Numbered from the stretch's first letter, positions 9,127 to 18,832 are shown. The stretch is 64,000 nucleotides of DNA from Frigoribacterium sp. Leaf186 (GCF_001423905.1 NZ_LMPQ01000001.1:223512-287511); one strand, 5' to 3'. Translations and numbers: made by a program. Notes: generated by a model not told the origin, from the letters alone.

Positions 9127-9966
9127 CTAGAGCCTCGCGGCGTGGATCGGGCTGACGAGGATGGCCCGGGCGCCGAGGTCGTAGAGGGCGTCCATCACCT
9201 GGTTCGTGTCGGCCCGCGGCACCATGACGCGCACGGCGGCCCAGTCGCGGTCGTGCAACGGCGAGACGGTCGGGGACTCCATGCCGCCCGCGACGGCCGT
9301 GGCGGCGTCGAGCTTGTCGACGGGAACGTCGTAGTCCATCAGCACGTACTGCCGGGCGACGAGGACGCCCTGGAGGCGCCGGTGCAGCACCGAGAGCCCG
9401 TCGACGTCGGCGTCGGACGAGATGAGCACGGCGGTCGACTCGAGGATGACCGGGCCGAAGATCTCGAGCCCCGCGGCCCGCAGGGTGGCTCCGGTCGACA
9501 CGACGTCGGCCACGGCGTCGGCGACGCCCAGCTGCACGGCGCTCTCGACGGCGCCGTCGAGGGGCACCAACGTCGCGGTGACGCCGTGGCCCTCGAGGAA
9601 CGTGCCGACGAGACCGGCGTAGCTCGTCGCGACCCGCGTGCCCTGCAGCTGACGGAGGTCGGCGAAGCGCCCGGGAGGGCCGGCGAAGCGGAAGGTCGAG
9701 CCGCCGAAGTCGAGGGGGGCGACCTCGTGGGCGGGCGAGTGCGAGTCGAGTAGCAGGTCGCGGCCCGTGATGCCGACGTCGAGCGCGCCCGAGCCGACGT
9801 AGGTCGCGATGTCGCGGGGGCGGAGGTAGAAGAACTCGACGCCGTTGCGGGGGTCTTCGACGTGGAGGGTCTTGGGGTCTCGGCGACCGGTGTAGCCCGC
9901 CTCGGCGAGCATGGCGGAGGCGGTCTCGCTGAGCGAGCCCTTGTTGGGCACTGCGACGCGGAGCAT
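9127..9966 (-). CDS. hisG: ATP phosphoribosyltransferase, long form
   Basis: Committed step of histidine synthesis, joining ATP and PRPP. At 279 residues it is the long HisG form, with a catalytic periplasmic-binding-like fold (1-200) and a C-terminal ACT-like regulatory domain (about 205-279, [12 protein letters not shown] onward), so histidine feedback does not need a HisZ partner. The starting [12 protein letters not shown] and the PRPP region (DVVSTGATL) are typical. A 64-base gap separates it from hisE upstream; no clear promoter is seen there. Confidence 0.96.
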   Translation of the reverse strand: MLRVAVPNKGSLSETASAMLAEAGYTGRRDPKTLHVEDPRNGVEFFYLRPRDIATYVGSGALDVGITGRDLLLDSHSPAHEVAPLDFGGSTFRFAGPPGRFADLRQLQGTRVATSYAGLVGTFLEGHGVTATLVPLDGAVESAVQLGVADAVADVVSTGATLRAAGLEIFGPVILESTAVLISSDADVDGLSVLHRRLQGVLVARQYVLMDYDVPVDKLDAATAVAGGMESPTVSPLHDRDWAAVRVMVPRADTNQVMDALYDLGARAILVSPIHAARL

Positions 9967-10030
9967 GGGGTTCTCTGTCTGCTGGGGGGCCGCGCGGGCG
10001 GCGTGACGAACGGGGGTGACGGAGGCCGGC

Positions 10031-10294
10031 TCAGAGATGTCGGTAGACGTCGGCCGGGGTGATGCCCTTGGCGATCATCATGACCTGCAGGTGGTAGAGC
10101 AGCTGGGAGATCTCTTCGGCGGTCGCGACGTCGCCCTCGTACTCGGCGGCCATCCAGACCTCGGCGGCCTCTTCGACGATCTTCTTGCCGATCTGGTGCA
10201 CGCCGGCGTCGAGCTCGGCCACGGTGCCCGAACCCTCGGGCCGGTCGCGGGCCTTGTCGCTGAGCTCGGAGTACAGGTCGTCGAAGGATTTCAC
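10031..10294 (-). CDS. hisE: Phosphoribosyl-ATP pyrophosphohydrolase
   Basis: Second step of histidine synthesis, removing pyrophosphate from PR-ATP. 87 residues from GTG 10294, all-alpha MazG-like fold. [14 protein letters not shown] carries the Glu-rich metal-binding motif. The GTG overlaps the rpe stop as GTGA, so hisE is coupled to a pentose phosphate gene, a typical actinobacterial rpe-hisE-hisG arrangement. The long frame running upstream from it is only rpe and rsmB in another frame. Confidence 0.95.
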   Translation of the reverse strand: MKSFDDLYSELSDKARDRPEGSGTVAELDAGVHQIGKKIVEEAAEVWMAAEYEGDVATAEEISQLLYHLQVMMIAKGITPADVYRHL

Positions 10295-10956
10295 GACGTC
10301 AAGGCTACCGTCGCGGCGGCGGCCCGGAGTGCAGCGATGTTCTCGGCGGGCGACCCGCCGTAGACCGCCGACCCCGCCACGACCGTGTCGGCACCGTTCT
10401 CGACCGCGGTGACGATCGTCTCGGTGGTGATGCCGCCGTCGACCTCGAGCCACACGTCGAGGCCCGAGGCGAGGACGGCGTCGCGCGCACGGGAGAGCTT
10501 GGCCATCGTCTCGGGCATGAAGGACTGCCCGCCGAAACCGGGCTCGACGGTCATGACGAGGATCATGTCGTACGCGTCGAGCGACTGCAGGTAGGGCTCG
10601 AGGTCGGTGCCCGGCTTGACGGCGACGGAGGCGCGGGCCCCGTTGCTGCGGATCGCGCGGGCCGTCGCGACGGGGTCCACAGCGGCCTCGGCCGAGAACG
10701 TCACCGAGAACGCACCCGTCTCGGCGTACCGCGGCGCCCAGCGGTCGGCGTCGTCGATCATCAGGTGCAGGTCGAGCGGCACGGGGCTGACCTCGCCCAG
10801 GCGCTGCACGACCGGCAGGCCGAGGGTCAGGTTCGGGACGAAGTGGCCGTCCATGACGTCGACGTGGACCAGGTCGGCGTCGGCGATGCGCTGGAGGTCG
10901 CGCTCGAGGTTGGCGAAGTCGGCCGAGAGGATGCTGGGGCTGATGCGGATCGACAC
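10291..10956 (-). CDS. rpe: Ribulose-phosphate 3-epimerase
   Basis: Interconverts ribulose 5-phosphate and xylulose 5-phosphate. 221 residues, TIM barrel. Metal and catalytic motifs are clear: SILSADF at the start, [18 protein letters not shown] and VEPGFGGQ, with the second catalytic Asp in LEVDGGI. It lies 9 bases after rsmB and overlaps hisE, so it links RNA modification and PRPP-consuming histidine genes in one message. Confidence 0.97.
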   Translation of the reverse strand: MSIRISPSILSADFANLERDLQRIADADLVHVDVMDGHFVPNLTLGLPVVQRLGEVSPVPLDLHLMIDDADRWAPRYAETGAFSVTFSAEAAVDPVATARAIRSNGARASVAVKPGTDLEPYLQSLDAYDMILVMTVEPGFGGQSFMPETMAKLSRARDAVLASGLDVWLEVDGGITTETIVTAVENGADTVVAGSAVYGGSPAENIAALRAAAATVALTS

Positions 10957-10965
10957 GGGACGAGC

Positions 10966-12336
10966 CTACCGTCCGGCGCGACGCTCGATCAGGGCGACGA
11001 ACATGGCGTCCGTGCCGTGCCGGTGGGGCCAGAGCTGCACGAACGGTGCCGACGCCAGGTCGACCTCTCGACCGGTGATGCGCTCGACTCCGGCCGTCGC
11101 GTCGAGCAGCGTCAGGTCGTCCTCGCGGCCGCGCAGGCCCGTCTCGACCACGCCGCGCGTCTCGGCGGTGTGCGGCGAGCAGGTGACGTAGGCGAGGACT
11201 CCCCCGGGGGCGAGCGCGTCGAGGGCGCTGGCGAACAGTCGCGACTGCAGGGCCGTGAGCTGACCGACGTCGGCCGGCTGCTTGCGCCACCGGGCCTCCG
11301 GTCGCCGCCGCAGGGCACCCAGGCCGGTGCACGGAGCGTCGAGCAGGATGCGGTCGAACCCGCCGGGTCGGTCGACGCCGAACCGCGTCGCGTCGCCCTC
11401 GAGCACCTCGACGTCGCCGGGGACCGCCTCGAGGGCCTGCCGGACGAGACCCGCCCGGGCGGGGACGAGCTCGTTGGCGACGAGGTGGGCACCGGCGCGG
11501 GCGGCCTCGGCACCCAGCAGGGCGGCCTTGCCGCCGGGGCCGGCGCACATGTCGAGCCAGCGCTCGCCCGGCCCGGCGGGCCGGTGGCGGCTGAGCAGCA
11601 GCGCGGCGAGTTGCGACCCTTCGTCCTGCACGCGGGCGCGGCCCTCGCGGACCGCCGCCAGCTGGGCGGGGTCTCCCCCGCCGCTCGTCGCGGCGAGCGG
11701 CGACAGGCGTCCGCTCGGGGACCCGAGCTCGGACACCTCGGCGAGTCCCGGCAGGGCCACGAGGCTGACCTTGGGGGCGTCGTTGTCGGCCGAGAGCAGG
11801 TCGACGAGTTCGCTCTCGCGCCCCTCGGCGGCGAGCGACCGGCGGAAGGCCCTCACCACCCACGCGGGGTGCGACCACTCGGCCGCGAGACGGTCGTCGT
11901 CACCGGTCGTCCCGGCCAGCACGCGCTCGCGCCACTCGTCGGGCGTCGACCGCGAGATGGTCCGGAGGACGCCGTTGACGAAGCCCGTGCCCGAGCGGCT
12001 GCCCACCTGTCGGGCCAGCTCGACGCTCTCGTCGACGGCCGCGTGGACGGCCACGCGCGTCGAGAGCAGCTGGTGCGTGCCGAGTCGCAGGACGTCGAGG
12101 AGGGCGGGGTCGATGGCGTCGGTGGCCCGACGCGCGGCCAGGGCGATGACACGGTCGTAGTAGCCCCGGAGGCGCAGGGTGCCGTACGTGAGTTCGGTCG
12201 CCAACCCGGCGTCCTGCGCCCCGAGGCGTGCCCGGACGATGCGCTGCGGCAACAGCAGGTTGGCGTACGCGTCGTCGTTCTCGACGGCCCGCAGGACGTC
12301 GAGGGCGACCTGGCGGGCGGGCTGGACTCGGCTCAT
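10966..12336 (-). CDS. rsmB: 16S rRNA m5C967 methyltransferase with NusB-like domain
   Basis: 456 residues. An N-terminal NusB-like RNA-binding domain (about 5-130) precedes the SAM-dependent methyltransferase. The SAM loop is [14 protein letters not shown]; the two cysteines of the RNA m5C mechanism are in DAPCTGLG and in VTCSPH. The start overlaps the fmt stop as ATGA, matching the usual fmt-rsmB pairing. A free-standing nusB is present elsewhere in the window (26821-27231), so the fused domain is not a substitute for it. Confidence 0.95.
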   Translation of the reverse strand: MSRVQPARQVALDVLRAVENDDAYANLLLPQRIVRARLGAQDAGLATELTYGTLRLRGYYDRVIALAARRATDAIDPALLDVLRLGTHQLLSTRVAVHAAVDESVELARQVGSRSGTGFVNGVLRTISRSTPDEWRERVLAGTTGDDDRLAAEWSHPAWVVRAFRRSLAAEGRESELVDLLSADNDAPKVSLVALPGLAEVSELGSPSGRLSPLAATSGGGDPAQLAAVREGRARVQDEGSQLAALLLSRHRPAGPGERWLDMCAGPGGKAALLGAEAARAGAHLVANELVPARAGLVRQALEAVPGDVEVLEGDATRFGVDRPGGFDRILLDAPCTGLGALRRRPEARWRKQPADVGQLTALQSRLFASALDALAPGGVLAYVTCSPHTAETRGVVETGLRGREDDLTLLDATAGVERITGREVDLASAPFVQLWPHRHGTDAMFVALIERRAGR

Positions 12337-13334
12337 GGGGTGCTCTTCGTGTCGGTGTCGGTGTCGGTGTCGGTCTCGGTGTTCGTGTCGGTCTCACCGG
12401 GCGTGGTGGGGAGGGTCACACGGCGGTCCGTCGTGTCGGGCAGGCCACGCCACCAGTCGGCCGCCGACATCTCCCTCTTGCCGGCGGGCTGGACGCGGAC
12501 GAGCTCGACGGGTGAGGAGGCGGTGCCCAGCAGCAGACGGCGGCCCCGGGACTCGAGGCGACCGGCCTCGAGGGGCGACTCGTCCATGGGCGTGACCCGC
12601 GCCTCCGTGACCTTGAGGCTCGTGCCGTCGAGGTCGACGCGGGCGCCGGGTTCGGGGGTGACCCCGCGGAAGCGGTCGATCAGCTCGGCCGCGGGCCTGG
12701 TGGCGTCGAGGTCCCCGTCGGCGAGGGTGAGTTTCGGGGCGAGCGTGACGTCGCCGGACTGCGGGGTCGCCCGGGCCGTGCCGTCGGCGAGGCGGTCGAC
12801 CACCCCGCCGAGCAGGTCGGCGCCCGAGCGCGCCAGCTCGTCGAGCAGGTCGCCGGCGGTCTCGGTGCCGTCGAGCGGCCGTGTGAGGGTGTCGTAGAGG
12901 TCACCGGCGTCGAGTTCGGGGACGAGCCGGAACACGGCCGCCCCGGTCACCTGGTCGCCCGCCATGAGCGACCGCTGGACGGGGGCCGCGCCTCGCCAGG
13001 CCGGCAGCAACGAGAAGTGCAGGTTGATCCAGCCGAGCCGGGGCATGCCGAGCAGGGGTTCGCGCAACAGGGCCCCGTAGGCCACCACGACGCCGAGGTC
13101 GGGTTCGAGGGCGGTCAGCTCGGCCGTGACCTCGGGGGTGAGACGACGCGCCTTGACGACGGGCAGGCCCAGGCGGTCCGCCTCGAGGGCGACGGGGGTG
13201 GGCGTGAGGACGCGTCTGCGGCCCTGCGGGGTGTCGTCGCGGGTCAGCACCGCGACGATCTCGTGGGGGCCCGCGGCGAGGGCGGTGAGCGAGGGCACGG
13301 CAGCCGACGGGCTGCCGGCGAAGACGAGGCGCAT
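12333..13334 (-). CDS. fmt: Methionyl-tRNA formyltransferase
   Basis: Formylates initiator Met-tRNA. 333 residues; the formyl-transfer Asn and His are in INLHFSLLPAWRGAAP and the Asp in ELDAGDLY. The last 20 or so residues are a nearly pure Thr/Asp run (GETDTNTETDTDTDTDTK), encoded by a hexanucleotide repeat. That tail lies beyond the normal C-terminal domain and is unlikely to be structured. It follows priA by 15 bases and overlaps rsmB. Expression would be tied to metK-priA upstream, joining methionine activation and formylation. Confidence 0.96.
   Translation of the reverse strand: MRLVFAGSPSAAVPSLTALAAGPHEIVAVLTRDDTPQGRRRVLTPTPVALEADRLGLPVVKARRLTPEVTAELTALEPDLGVVVAYGALLREPLLGMPRLGWINLHFSLLPAWRGAAPVQRSLMAGDQVTGAAVFRLVPELDAGDLYDTLTRPLDGTETAGDLLDELARSGADLLGGVVDRLADGTARATPQSGDVTLAPKLTLADGDLDATRPAAELIDRFRGVTPEPGARVDLDGTSLKVTEARVTPMDESPLEAGRLESRGRRLLLGTASSPVELVRVQPAGKREMSAADWWRGLPDTTDRRVTLPTTPGETDTNTETDTDTDTDTKSTP
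12349..12396. repeat. Hexanucleotide repeat (GTGTCG) encoding the Thr-Asp tail of Fmt
   Basis: Eight consecutive hexamers, five of them exact GTGTCG and three with one or two changes (GTCTCG, GTGTTC, GTCTCA). Read on the minus strand they give alternating Asp and Thr codons. As the unit is a multiple of three, slippage lengthens or shortens the tail without a frameshift. Confidence 0.95.
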
Positions 13335-13349
13335 GGGGTTCCTGGCGGG

Positions 13350-15380
13350 TCAGTCGGCGAACGGCTCGACGTCGTCGAACCGCACTCTGAGTGTAGGGAC
13401 GGCTCTCGTGCGCTTCTGACCGAGGGCCTTGCGGCGGTCGGTCGCCGCGCGGATCACCTGCGACCGGAGGGCGAGGGCCACGTCGTGGCCCCGGGAGTAG
13501 TCGAAGCGGACGATGGCCCGGACGCCCGTGGCCTCGACGTCGACGGGGCCGAGGGTCTCGGCCCGGACCTCGTCGGGCAGGTCGTCGAGGGCCCGGGCGA
13601 CGGTCTCGACGGTGCCGGTCACGGTCGCCACCCGGACGGCGGGCGGGAACCGCAGTATCCGACGGTCGGCGAGCTCGGCCGAGACGAAGCGCGCGAGCTC
13701 CCAGGTGGCGAGGGCCGAGGCGATGGCCCCACCCACGCCGACCAGGACGACCGGCGCACGCCGGGCGGCCAGGGCCGTCGCGTTGGCCCACCAGCGCAGG
13801 CAGTCCTCGGCGACGCGGAGGCTCTCGCGGGCGAGCATGCGTTCACCGTCGAGCAGCAGGACGGCGCGGTAGCCACCGGGTGCCACCGGCTCGGCGCCCC
13901 GCGTGGCGACCACGATGGCCGGGGCGTCGTCGACGTGGGTCAGGGCCCGGGCACCGTCCGAAACGATGACCCGCACCCCGGGGAAAGCCTTGCCGAGCTC
14001 GTCCGCCGTGCGGGAGGCGCCGGTTCCGACGGCGCGCATGCGCGTGCCCTCACAGGTGCGGCAGTGCCAGGAGACGGCCAGCGCACCGCACCAGGCGCAG
14101 GCGGGGGTGGCCCCGCGTTCGCGCTGCTGCAGGGGGCCGTTGCACCGCAGGCAGCGGGCCGTGTCGCCGCAGTCCACGCAGGCGAGGCGCGGTGAGTAGC
14201 CCGGCGAGGCGACCTGGATGAGGACCGGCCCGTGCTCGACCGCGGCCCTCGCCTGGGCGTAGGCGGACGACGGGATGCGGGCCTGCGCGGCGAAGCCGTC
14301 GGACGCCGCCTGACGGACGGTGGGCACGACGCGGGGCTGGTAGCGCGGATCGGGACGCACCTCGGCGAGGAACCCGATCTCGACCAGCCGCTGCACGTCG
14401 GTGCTGCGCGAGTGACCGAGGAACACCAGCGCGGTCTCTTGCTGGGCCTGCCGCAGGAGCGCCGTGTCGCGGGCGTGCACGTAGGGCGCCAGCGGCTCGC
14501 CGAACGACGGGTCGCCGTCGTCGAACACCACCACGAGCCCGAGGCGCGCCGAGGGCGCGAGCAGCACCGACCGGTTGCCGACCACGACGACGGGCTCGTG
14601 GCCCCGGGCTCGGAGCAGCGCCCGGTAGCGGTCGGCGTTGGACTGCCGGGAGTCGAGGCGGACGACGCGGTCGGGCGGGAGGACGGCGGCGAGGGCCTGC
14701 AGGACGTGCTCTTCGTCGCGGTAGTCGGGGACGGCGACGATGGCGTTGTCGCCCGCGTCGAGTGCGACGGCGGCGAGCTGGGCGGTGGTCAGCGCCCAGT
14801 GCCCGACCCACGAGCCGTCGGGCAGCTCGACGAGGAGGGGCACGGCGTCGACCGCGGCCCGGCCGCGGGCCGTGACGAGGCCCACGAGGTCGGTCGACCG
14901 GTAGCCCACGACCCCTGGTGAGGCCTCGGCCTCGGCCCCGGCCTCGTCGGCGGAGGGGGCCGGTGCCGCGTCGGGGGGTGTGGCCGTGGCGGCGAGGTGG
15001 GCCTTCTCGACCCGGACCTGCCGGGGCGGCACGGCCAGTCGGACCACGTCGCTGGCGGAACCGCCGGCCCGGTCGGCCACGGCCCGTGCGAGTCGCCACA
15101 CCTCGGGCGCCAGGACCGAGACGGTCGACACGACGTCGTCGATCTCGCTCAGGTCACCGGCGTGTTCGGAGGACGAGGCGACCTCGACCACGAACCCGTC
15201 GGCGATGCGACCCGCCGAGCGGAGCGGCACCCTGACGCGGATGCCCGGCGACACCTGCTCACGGAGCCGCTCGGGGACGGCGTAGTCGAACAACCGGTCG
15301 AGCTGCGGCAGGGGCGACTCGACCATCACCCGGACGACGCGCGGGCCGCCTTCGACGGGCGTGTCGGCGACCGCCGGCAC
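13350..15380 (-). CDS. priA: PriA-like primosomal protein lacking helicase motifs
   Basis: 676 residues from GTG 15380, two bases after the metK stop. The N-terminal DNA-binding region (VMVESPLPQLDRLFDY) and the zinc-binding cluster (pairs CVDC, CLRC, CAWC, CRTC near residues 395-440) are kept. Where active PriA has a Walker A loop there is ALDAGDNAIV, with no GKT, and the DEAH box is replaced by VFDDGDPSF. ATP-driven helicase activity is therefore not expected; the protein may serve only as a replication-restart scaffold. Loss of these motifs is known for actinobacterial PriA. Not to be confused with the HisA/TrpF isomerase also named PriA in actinobacteria. Confidence 0.92.
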   Translation of the reverse strand: MPAVADTPVEGGPRVVRVMVESPLPQLDRLFDYAVPERLREQVSPGIRVRVPLRSAGRIADGFVVEVASSSEHAGDLSEIDDVVSTVSVLAPEVWRLARAVADRAGGSASDVVRLAVPPRQVRVEKAHLAATATPPDAAPAPSADEAGAEAEASPGVVGYRSTDLVGLVTARGRAAVDAVPLLVELPDGSWVGHWALTTAQLAAVALDAGDNAIVAVPDYRDEEHVLQALAAVLPPDRVVRLDSRQSNADRYRALLRARGHEPVVVVGNRSVLLAPSARLGLVVVFDDGDPSFGEPLAPYVHARDTALLRQAQQETALVFLGHSRSTDVQRLVEIGFLAEVRPDPRYQPRVVPTVRQAASDGFAAQARIPSSAYAQARAAVEHGPVLIQVASPGYSPRLACVDCGDTARCLRCNGPLQQRERGATPACAWCGALAVSWHCRTCEGTRMRAVGTGASRTADELGKAFPGVRVIVSDGARALTHVDDAPAIVVATRGAEPVAPGGYRAVLLLDGERMLARESLRVAEDCLRWWANATALAARRAPVVLVGVGGAIASALATWELARFVSAELADRRILRFPPAVRVATVTGTVETVARALDDLPDEVRAETLGPVDVEATGVRAIVRFDYSRGHDVALALRSQVIRAATDRRKALGQKRTRAVPTLRVRFDDVEPFAD

Positions 15381-15382
15381 GC

Positions 15383-16615
15383 TCAGAGCCCGGCGGCGGC
15401 CCGGAGGGCGTCGACGCGGTCGAGCGCCTCCCAGGTGAAGTCGGGCAGGTCGCGACCGAAGTGGCCGTAGGTCGACGTGGCGGCGTAGATCGGCCGCAGG
15501 AGGTCGAGGTCGCGGATGATCGCGGCCGGGCGGAGGTCGAAGACAGAGTTGATCGCGGCCGTGATGACGTCGTCGCCCACGTGGCCGGTGCCGAAGGTCT
15601 CGACGTACAGGCCGACGGGGGCCGCGCGGCCGATCGCGTAGGCCACCTGCAGTTCGAGGCGGTCGGCGAGGCCGGCGGCGACCGCGTTCTTCGCGACCCA
15701 CCGCATGGCGTAGGCGGCCGACCGGTCGACCTTCGAGGGGTCCTTGCCCGAGAAGGCCCCGCCGCCGTGCCGGCTCGCGCCGCCGTAGGTGTCGACGATG
15801 ATCTTGCGGCCGGTGAGGCCGGCGTCGCCCTGCGGGCCGCCGATCTCGAAGCGACCCGTCGGGTTGATGATGAATCGGGTGTCGGCCGACGACAGGCCCG
15901 CCTCGTCGAGGACGGGCCGGATGACGTGCTCGACGACGTCGGACTCGAGCTGCTCGCTCGAGACGTCGGGAGAGTGCTGCGTGGACAGCACGACGGTGTC
16001 GACGGTCTTCGGGACGACGCCGTCGTAGCCCACCGTGACCTGGGTCTTGCCGTCGGGCCGGAGGTAGTCGAGGGTGCCCGACTTGCGCACGGCCGCGAGG
16101 CGTTCGGCCAACCGATGGGCGAGCCAGACCGGCAGGGGCATGAACTGGGGCGTCTCGTTGGTGGCGTAGCCGAACATGATGCCCTGGTCGCCGGCACCCT
16201 GACGGTTCAGCAGGTCGTCGTCACCGCCGCGCGCCTCGAGGGCCGTGTCGACGCCCTGGGCGATGTCGGGAGACTGCGACCCGATCGAGACCTCGACGCC
16301 GCAGGTGCGACCGTCGAAGCTCACGGCCGACGAGTCGTAGCCGATGCCCACGATGAGGTCGCGCACGATCGTGGGGATGTCGACGTAGCCCTTGGTGGTG
16401 ACCTCGCCGGCGACGTGCACCAGCCCCGTGGTGACCATCGTCTCGACCGCGACCCGACTGGCGGGGTCGACGGCGAGCAACGCGTCGAGGATGCCGTCCG
16501 AGATCTGGTCGCAGATCTTGTCGGGGTGGCCCTCGGTGACCGACTCGGACGTGAACAGTCGCAGGGAGGTCGGTGCGGTCGTGGTGGTGTCGGTCGTCGT
16601 GTCGGTCAGGGTCAC
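15383..16615 (-). CDS. metK: S-adenosylmethionine synthetase
   Basis: Makes SAM from methionine and ATP. 410 residues; family motifs [28 protein letters not shown] and the glycine-rich [16 protein letters not shown] are intact. GTG at 16615 is preceded by GAGGAA. The first 16 residues are a Thr/Asp-rich run ([10 protein letters not shown]) before the conserved LRLFTSESV, another example of repeat-derived ends in this window. Upstream is a strong hairpin and a candidate promoter. metK leads a message with priA and fmt. Confidence 0.97.
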   Translation of the reverse strand: MTLTDTTTDTTTTAPTSLRLFTSESVTEGHPDKICDQISDGILDALLAVDPASRVAVETMVTTGLVHVAGEVTTKGYVDIPTIVRDLIVGIGYDSSAVSFDGRTCGVEVSIGSQSPDIAQGVDTALEARGGDDDLLNRQGAGDQGIMFGYATNETPQFMPLPVWLAHRLAERLAAVRKSGTLDYLRPDGKTQVTVGYDGVVPKTVDTVVLSTQHSPDVSSEQLESDVVEHVIRPVLDEAGLSSADTRFIINPTGRFEIGGPQGDAGLTGRKIIVDTYGGASRHGGGAFSGKDPSKVDRSAAYAMRWVAKNAVAAGLADRLELQVAYAIGRAAPVGLYVETFGTGHVGDDVITAAINSVFDLRPAAIIRDLDLLRPIYAATSTYGHFGRDLPDFTWEALDRVDALRAAAGL

Positions 16616-16654
16616 GGTGTTCCTCTGGGTGTCGTGCGGGGGTGCGGACGCGAT

Positions 16655-16686
16655 GAGGCCCCGCGGGATGGACTCCCGGGGGCCTC
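16655..16686. terminator. Strong hairpin between rpoZ and metK
   Basis: GAGGCCCC plus CGGGA (16655-16668, one bulged G) pairs with TCCCG plus GGGGCCTC (16674-16686) around a 5-base loop, a 13-bp stem. It may end rpoZ transcription. As a -10-like box lies just upstream for metK, the hairpin could also form at the very 5' end of the metK message. Confidence 0.6.
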
Positions 16687-16691
16687 GTCAG

Positions 16692-16697
16692 ATGATA
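16692..16697 (-). promoter_or_regulatory. Candidate -10 box for metK
   Basis: TATCAT on the minus strand, five of six matches to TATAAT, 77 bases before the metK GTG. No -35 match at 16-18 bases. No SAM riboswitch is recognisable in the leader. Confidence 0.4.
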
Positions 16698-16735
16698 GGA
16701 CCGACCACCGTCACGGGGCTGGTCGTGTCGTCGCG

Positions 16736-17002
16736 CTACTCGGCGGGAGCGGCGAGCGGCTTCACCTCGAGCTTGTCCTCGTTGATCTCGTGCATGGCGA
16801 CCGAGAGCGGCTTGTCGTCGATCGAGCTGTCGACCAGGGGGCCGACGTTGTCGAACAGGCTGCCCTCGTGCAGGTCGGCGTAGTAGTCGTTGATCTGACG
16901 GGCGCGCTTCGAGGCGAAGATGACGAGCGCGTACTTCGACTCGACCTTCGACAGCAGCTCGTCGATGGGGGGATCGATGATGCCCTGGTTCTTGTCGGCC
17001 AT
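16736..17002 (-). CDS. rpoZ: DNA-directed RNA polymerase omega subunit
   Basis: 88 residues from ATG 17002, chosen because GAGGAG lies just upstream and the product begins at the conserved [14 protein letters not shown]. The core motif [18 protein letters not shown] matches omega, which helps assemble RNA polymerase by binding the beta-prime C terminus. A longer in-frame start at 17083 would add a 27-residue low-conservation leader and is rejected. Position right after gmk is the usual gmk-rpoZ pairing, also of interest for ppGpp control of purine synthesis. Confidence 0.96.
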   Translation of the reverse strand: MADKNQGIIDPPIDELLSKVESKYALVIFASKRARQINDYYADLHEGSLFDNVGPLVDSSIDDKPLSVAMHEINEDKLEVKPLAAPAE

Positions 17003-17079
17003 TGGTTGCTCCTCGTGTCGATGGGGGTGGGTGCCGGCACCGCTCGGGACGAGCGTGGGCATCGAGATCGGGGCGCGGG

Positions 17080-17994
17080 TCACGCGCGGGTGCGGCCCGG
17101 TTCGGGCGCAGTCATCAATTCTACGACCTCGCGGGCCGCTTCGGCCACGTCGTGGTTCACGACACGCGCGTCGAACTCGTCCTGGGCGGCCAGCTCGACC
17201 TTCGCGGTCTCGAGACGGCGCTGCTGCTCAGAGGCGTCCTCGGTGCCGCGACCGACAAGGCGACGGACGAGTTCGTCCCAGGTCGGGGGCAGCAGGAAGA
17301 CCAGCACCGCCTCGGGCATCGCGGCGCGGACGAGCCGGGCGCCCTGCAGGTCGATCTCGAGCAGGACGCTGCGGCCCTCGGTCAGGGCGGCGTCCAGAGG
17401 GGGCCGAGGGGTGCCGTAGCGGTACGAGTTGTGGACGGTCGCGTACTCGAGCAGCTCGCGGTCGCGGATCATCCGGTCGAACTCGGCGTCGTCGACGAAG
17501 TAGTAGTGGACGCCGTCCACCTCGCCCGGTCGCGGTGCGCGCGTCGTGGCGGAGACGCTCAGGTGCACGTCGGGATAGTTCTCGCGGATGTAGGTCGAGA
17601 CCGTGCCCTTGCCCACGGCCGTGGGGCCGGCGAGCACGACGAGCCGGGACCGGAGGCGCCCCTTGGCCTCGCGGGCGGCCAGCCAGTCCCCGAGGATGCG
17701 CCGTTGGCGGACGCCGAGCCCACCGACGCGCTTCGATTCGGCGATGCCGAGCTCGGTCATGATGCGGGCGACCCGGGTGGGTCCGATGCCCGGGATGCTC
17801 GTGAGCAGCTCGCGGACCCGCAGCGAGCCCTCGGGGCTCGTGGGCTCACCCGCCCACGCCGTCTCGGCGACGTCGAGGGCGCTCCGGCTGCGCGAGGCGA
17901 CGGCGTTCTTGACCGTCGCACGCCCGCGCCGAGCGGCCACGGCGGCCCGGGCCGCGGCGGCCCGGTCGACCGGAGGCGGCGTCAGGCGAGGCAC
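17080..17994 (-). CDS. gmk: Fusion of actinobacterial IHF-like (mIHF) domain with guanylate kinase
   Basis: 304 residues from GTG 17994. Residues 115-304 are a full guanylate kinase (GMP + ATP to GDP + ADP): P-loop GPTAVGKGT at 123-131, [19 protein letters not shown] for GMP binding, and [14 protein letters not shown]. Residues 1-105 match mIHF, the small H2TH nucleoid protein of actinobacteria: [29 protein letters not shown] and [16 protein letters not shown]. mIHF is normally a separate gene directly before gmk; here the frame runs through with no stop and no internal ribosome binding site that I can see. The start overlaps the pyrF stop by 13 bases. Whether the two parts are cleaved is unknown. 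Confidence 0.93.
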   Translation of the reverse strand: MPRLTPPPVDRAAAARAAVAARRGRATVKNAVASRSRSALDVAETAWAGEPTSPEGSLRVRELLTSIPGIGPTRVARIMTELGIAESKRVGGLGVRQRRILGDWLAAREAKGRLRSRLVVLAGPTAVGKGTVSTYIRENYPDVHLSVSATTRAPRPGEVDGVHYYFVDDAEFDRMIRDRELLEYATVHNSYRYGTPRPPLDAALTEGRSVLLEIDLQGARLVRAAMPEAVLVFLLPPTWDELVRRLVGRGTEDASEQQRRLETAKVELAAQDEFDARVVNHDVAEAAREVVELMTAPEPGRTRA

Positions 17995-18832
17995 GAGCGC
18001 ACCTGGTCGGCGTCGCGACGGACGGCCTCGGCGAACCCGACGGGACCCGCCGAGAGGAGTGCCCGCGAGGCGGAGACGAGCACGGCCCCCGCCGCAGCAC
18101 CGAACAGGCGGGGCAGGTCGGCGTACGAAGCGCCCTGGTGCCCGAACCCCGGGGCGAGGACGGGCGTCGTCGTCAGCCGGGCGGCGTCGATGCCGTAGTC
18201 GTCGAGGTCGACGGTGGCGCCGAGCACGAGGCCGACGCTGCCGAAGGGGGCGTCGCCCGCCGTCTGGTTGTCATGGAGCACGTCGTCGACGATACCGCTC
18301 GCGACGGTGCCCTCCGCGCCGTGGTCGTCGGTGCGGACGGCCGTCTGCGTGGTCAGCGCCTCGACGTTCGACGTCGCGGCCAGGACGAAGACGCCGGCGT
18401 CGGCGGCGCGTGCGCGGCCCACCAACCCGGCCATGGAGCCGAAGCCCAGGTAGGGCGACACGGTGAGCGCGTCGACCCGCAAGGGCGACGACCGGTCGAA
18501 CCACGCCTCGCCGTAGGCGTCCATGGTCGTGCCGATGTCACCGCGCTTGGCGTCGCCGATCTGCAGCAGTCCACGGTCGCGGCCCGCGGCGAGGACGTCC
18601 TCGAGCGCCGCGAAGCCCGCGGAACCCCACCGTTCGAAGAACGCGACCTGCGGCTTGACGATCGACGCCGATCCGGCGACGCCGTCGACCACCCGCAGGC
18701 CGAACTCGCGCACGCCTGCCGCACCGGCGGGAAGCCCCCACTGCTCGAGCAGGTAGGGGTGCGGGTCGATCCCGACGCACAGCGGACCGGTCGCGGCGAA
18801 GGCCGCCGCGAGCCGGTCGCCGAACGACGAGC

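Noticed and set aside
13350-15380. The PriA of the his/trp pathways (HisA/TrpF isomerase)
   Set aside because: The name is shared, but this protein has the zinc cluster and size of the primosomal protein and no TIM-barrel isomerase motifs.
15383-16735. A SAM riboswitch before metK
   Set aside because: The leader shows one strong hairpin but none of the multi-helix core or conserved motifs of known SAM riboswitches that I can recognise.
16736-17083. A longer omega subunit starting at 17083
   Set aside because: The added 27 residues are unconserved and the ATG at 17002 has a strong GAGGAG at the right distance.
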